From the NCBI GenBank assembly GCA_003551745.1, contig PUNI01000297.1, positions 1 to 6,459 of the forward strand: a DNA stretch of 6,459 nucleotides. Reading direction: 5' to 3'. A program made the position numbers and the translations under genes. Shown piece after piece: positions 6,051-6,459 of the stretch (positions within the stretch are counted from its first letter, which is position 1; each line of letters starts with the position of its first letter). The notes beneath the pieces are model-generated. The model was not told the origin of the DNA, made no database searches, and was given only the letters and a program-made list of their open reading frames with translations. This stretch comes from Paracoccaceae bacterium. GTDB taxonomy: Bacteria; Pseudomonadota; Alphaproteobacteria; Rhodobacterales; Rhodobacteraceae.

Positions 6051-6084
6051 GGAAAAGTGCGGCTAACCCTCGGCCGTCAGCCGC
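6051..6084 (-). terminator. Candidate intrinsic terminator of the DUF442 gene
   Basis: On the minus strand GCGGCT (6084-6079) pairs perfectly with AGCCGC (6064-6059) around a 14-base loop, followed by AC and a TTTT run (6056-6053). The left arm overlaps the TGA stop (6079-6077). The stem is short, the loop large and the T-run only four bases, so termination may be weak. It lies within the 57-base gap to the convergent GntR gene, extending into the last codons of the DUF442 gene. Confidence 0.4.
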
Positions 6085-6459
6085 GCGTCGAGGTCGCGGC
6101 CTCAAGTTGCGGCCGCAACCCCTCCAGCTGGTAGCCGTGGCGAGCTGCCGCCGCAATGAGCTCGTCGGCCGGGCTGCGGCCCGCCATCGCGAGCGCCCAG
6201 GCGATGGAGGAGCGGTTGCCCGACGCGCAATAGGCCAGCACGCGGCCGCCGTCGCTGTCGATGGCCGCGCGCTGCGCATCGACATGCGCGGCGCTGAAGG
6301 TCATCGGGTTGAACGGGTTGTCGACGAAGCGCAGCCCCGCCGCCTCAACCGCCGCCCGCAGTTCTTCGGCCGACAGTTCGGGCGGGTTTTCGCCGTCGGG
6401 CCGGTTGTTGATCACCGCCTTGTAGCCTGCGGCCGCGATCGCATCGAGATCCTCGAGAC
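6077..6459 (-). CDS. TIGR01244/DUF442 phosphatase- or sulfurtransferase-like protein (5' truncated)
   Basis: The right edge of the window cuts the N-terminus; 127 residues are visible counting one incomplete codon, and family members usually have only about 10-20 more here. The visible part begins LEDLDAIAAAGYKAVINNRP, typical of the DUF442 fold shared with Blh (beta-lactamase hydrolase-like) proteins. The active-site loop is YCASGNRS with Cys 77 and Arg 82 of the visible part. The spacing C-x4-R resembles the rhodanese loop rather than the C-x5-R of protein tyrosine phosphatases. The protein is presumably cytoplasmic. Blh-type domains are linked to sulfide or biofilm-related metabolism in some bacteria, but a standalone domain like this has no firmly known substrate. 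The GTG at 6415 is an internal Val, not the start, because homology continues upstream of it without a stop. Confidence 0.85.
   Translation of the reverse strand, partial: LEDLDAIAAAGYKAVINNRPDGENPPELSAEELRAAVEAAGLRFVDNPFNPMTFSAAHVDAQRAAIDSDGGRVLAYCASGNRSSIAWALAMAGRSPADELIAAAARHGYQLEGLRPQLEAATSTRG

Overview
The window is a GC-rich, densely packed stretch of bacterial chromosome. Protein sequences and gene styles point to an alphaproteobacterium, most likely of the Rhodobacterales (Rhodobacter/Paracoccus/Roseobacter relatives). The basis is recognition of family sequence, codon usage dominated by G/C third positions, and an alphaproteobacterial-type UbiH hydroxylase. I could not run a taxonomic search. 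No mobile element, CRISPR array, tRNA or rRNA is visible.

Layout. Bases 1-2858 (+ strand) hold the end of a polyamine (putrescine-type) ABC importer operon: potG (ATPase, cut by the left edge), potH and potI (two inner-membrane permeases). They are joined by two ATGA stop/start overlaps, so translation is probably coupled. The periplasmic binding protein (potF type) is not in the window and, if in the operon, must lie upstream. Bases 2859-3021 are a non-coding gap between convergent genes and contain a long nested imperfect hairpin. Bases 3022-5270 (- strand) hold three genes that read leftwards: a HAD-family pyrimidine 5'-nucleotidase-like hydrolase (5270-4626), a 76-residue two-helix membrane protein of unknown function (4531-4301), and a UbiH/UbiF-type FAD monooxygenase of ubiquinone synthesis (4224-3022). 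The 94-base gap between the HAD gene and the small gene carries three copies of a 15-base repeat. Bases 5271-5368 form a divergent intergenic region with two inverted repeats over a candidate promoter. It precedes a GntR/FadR-type (FCD-domain) repressor (5369-6019). A convergent TIGR01244/DUF442 phosphatase or sulfurtransferase-like gene (- strand, 6077 to the right edge) is cut by the window and ends in a candidate intrinsic terminator.

How they work together. PotG, PotH and PotI form one ATP-driven importer. The ubiquinone hydroxylase, HAD phosphatase and small membrane protein share a strand but no evident pathway. The GntR regulator probably controls itself and possibly the divergent HAD gene, which is inference from the layout and the inverted repeats. 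I see no convincing undescribed multi-gene system. The points that merit a second look are the intergenic repeats and hairpins and the uncharacterised small membrane protein.
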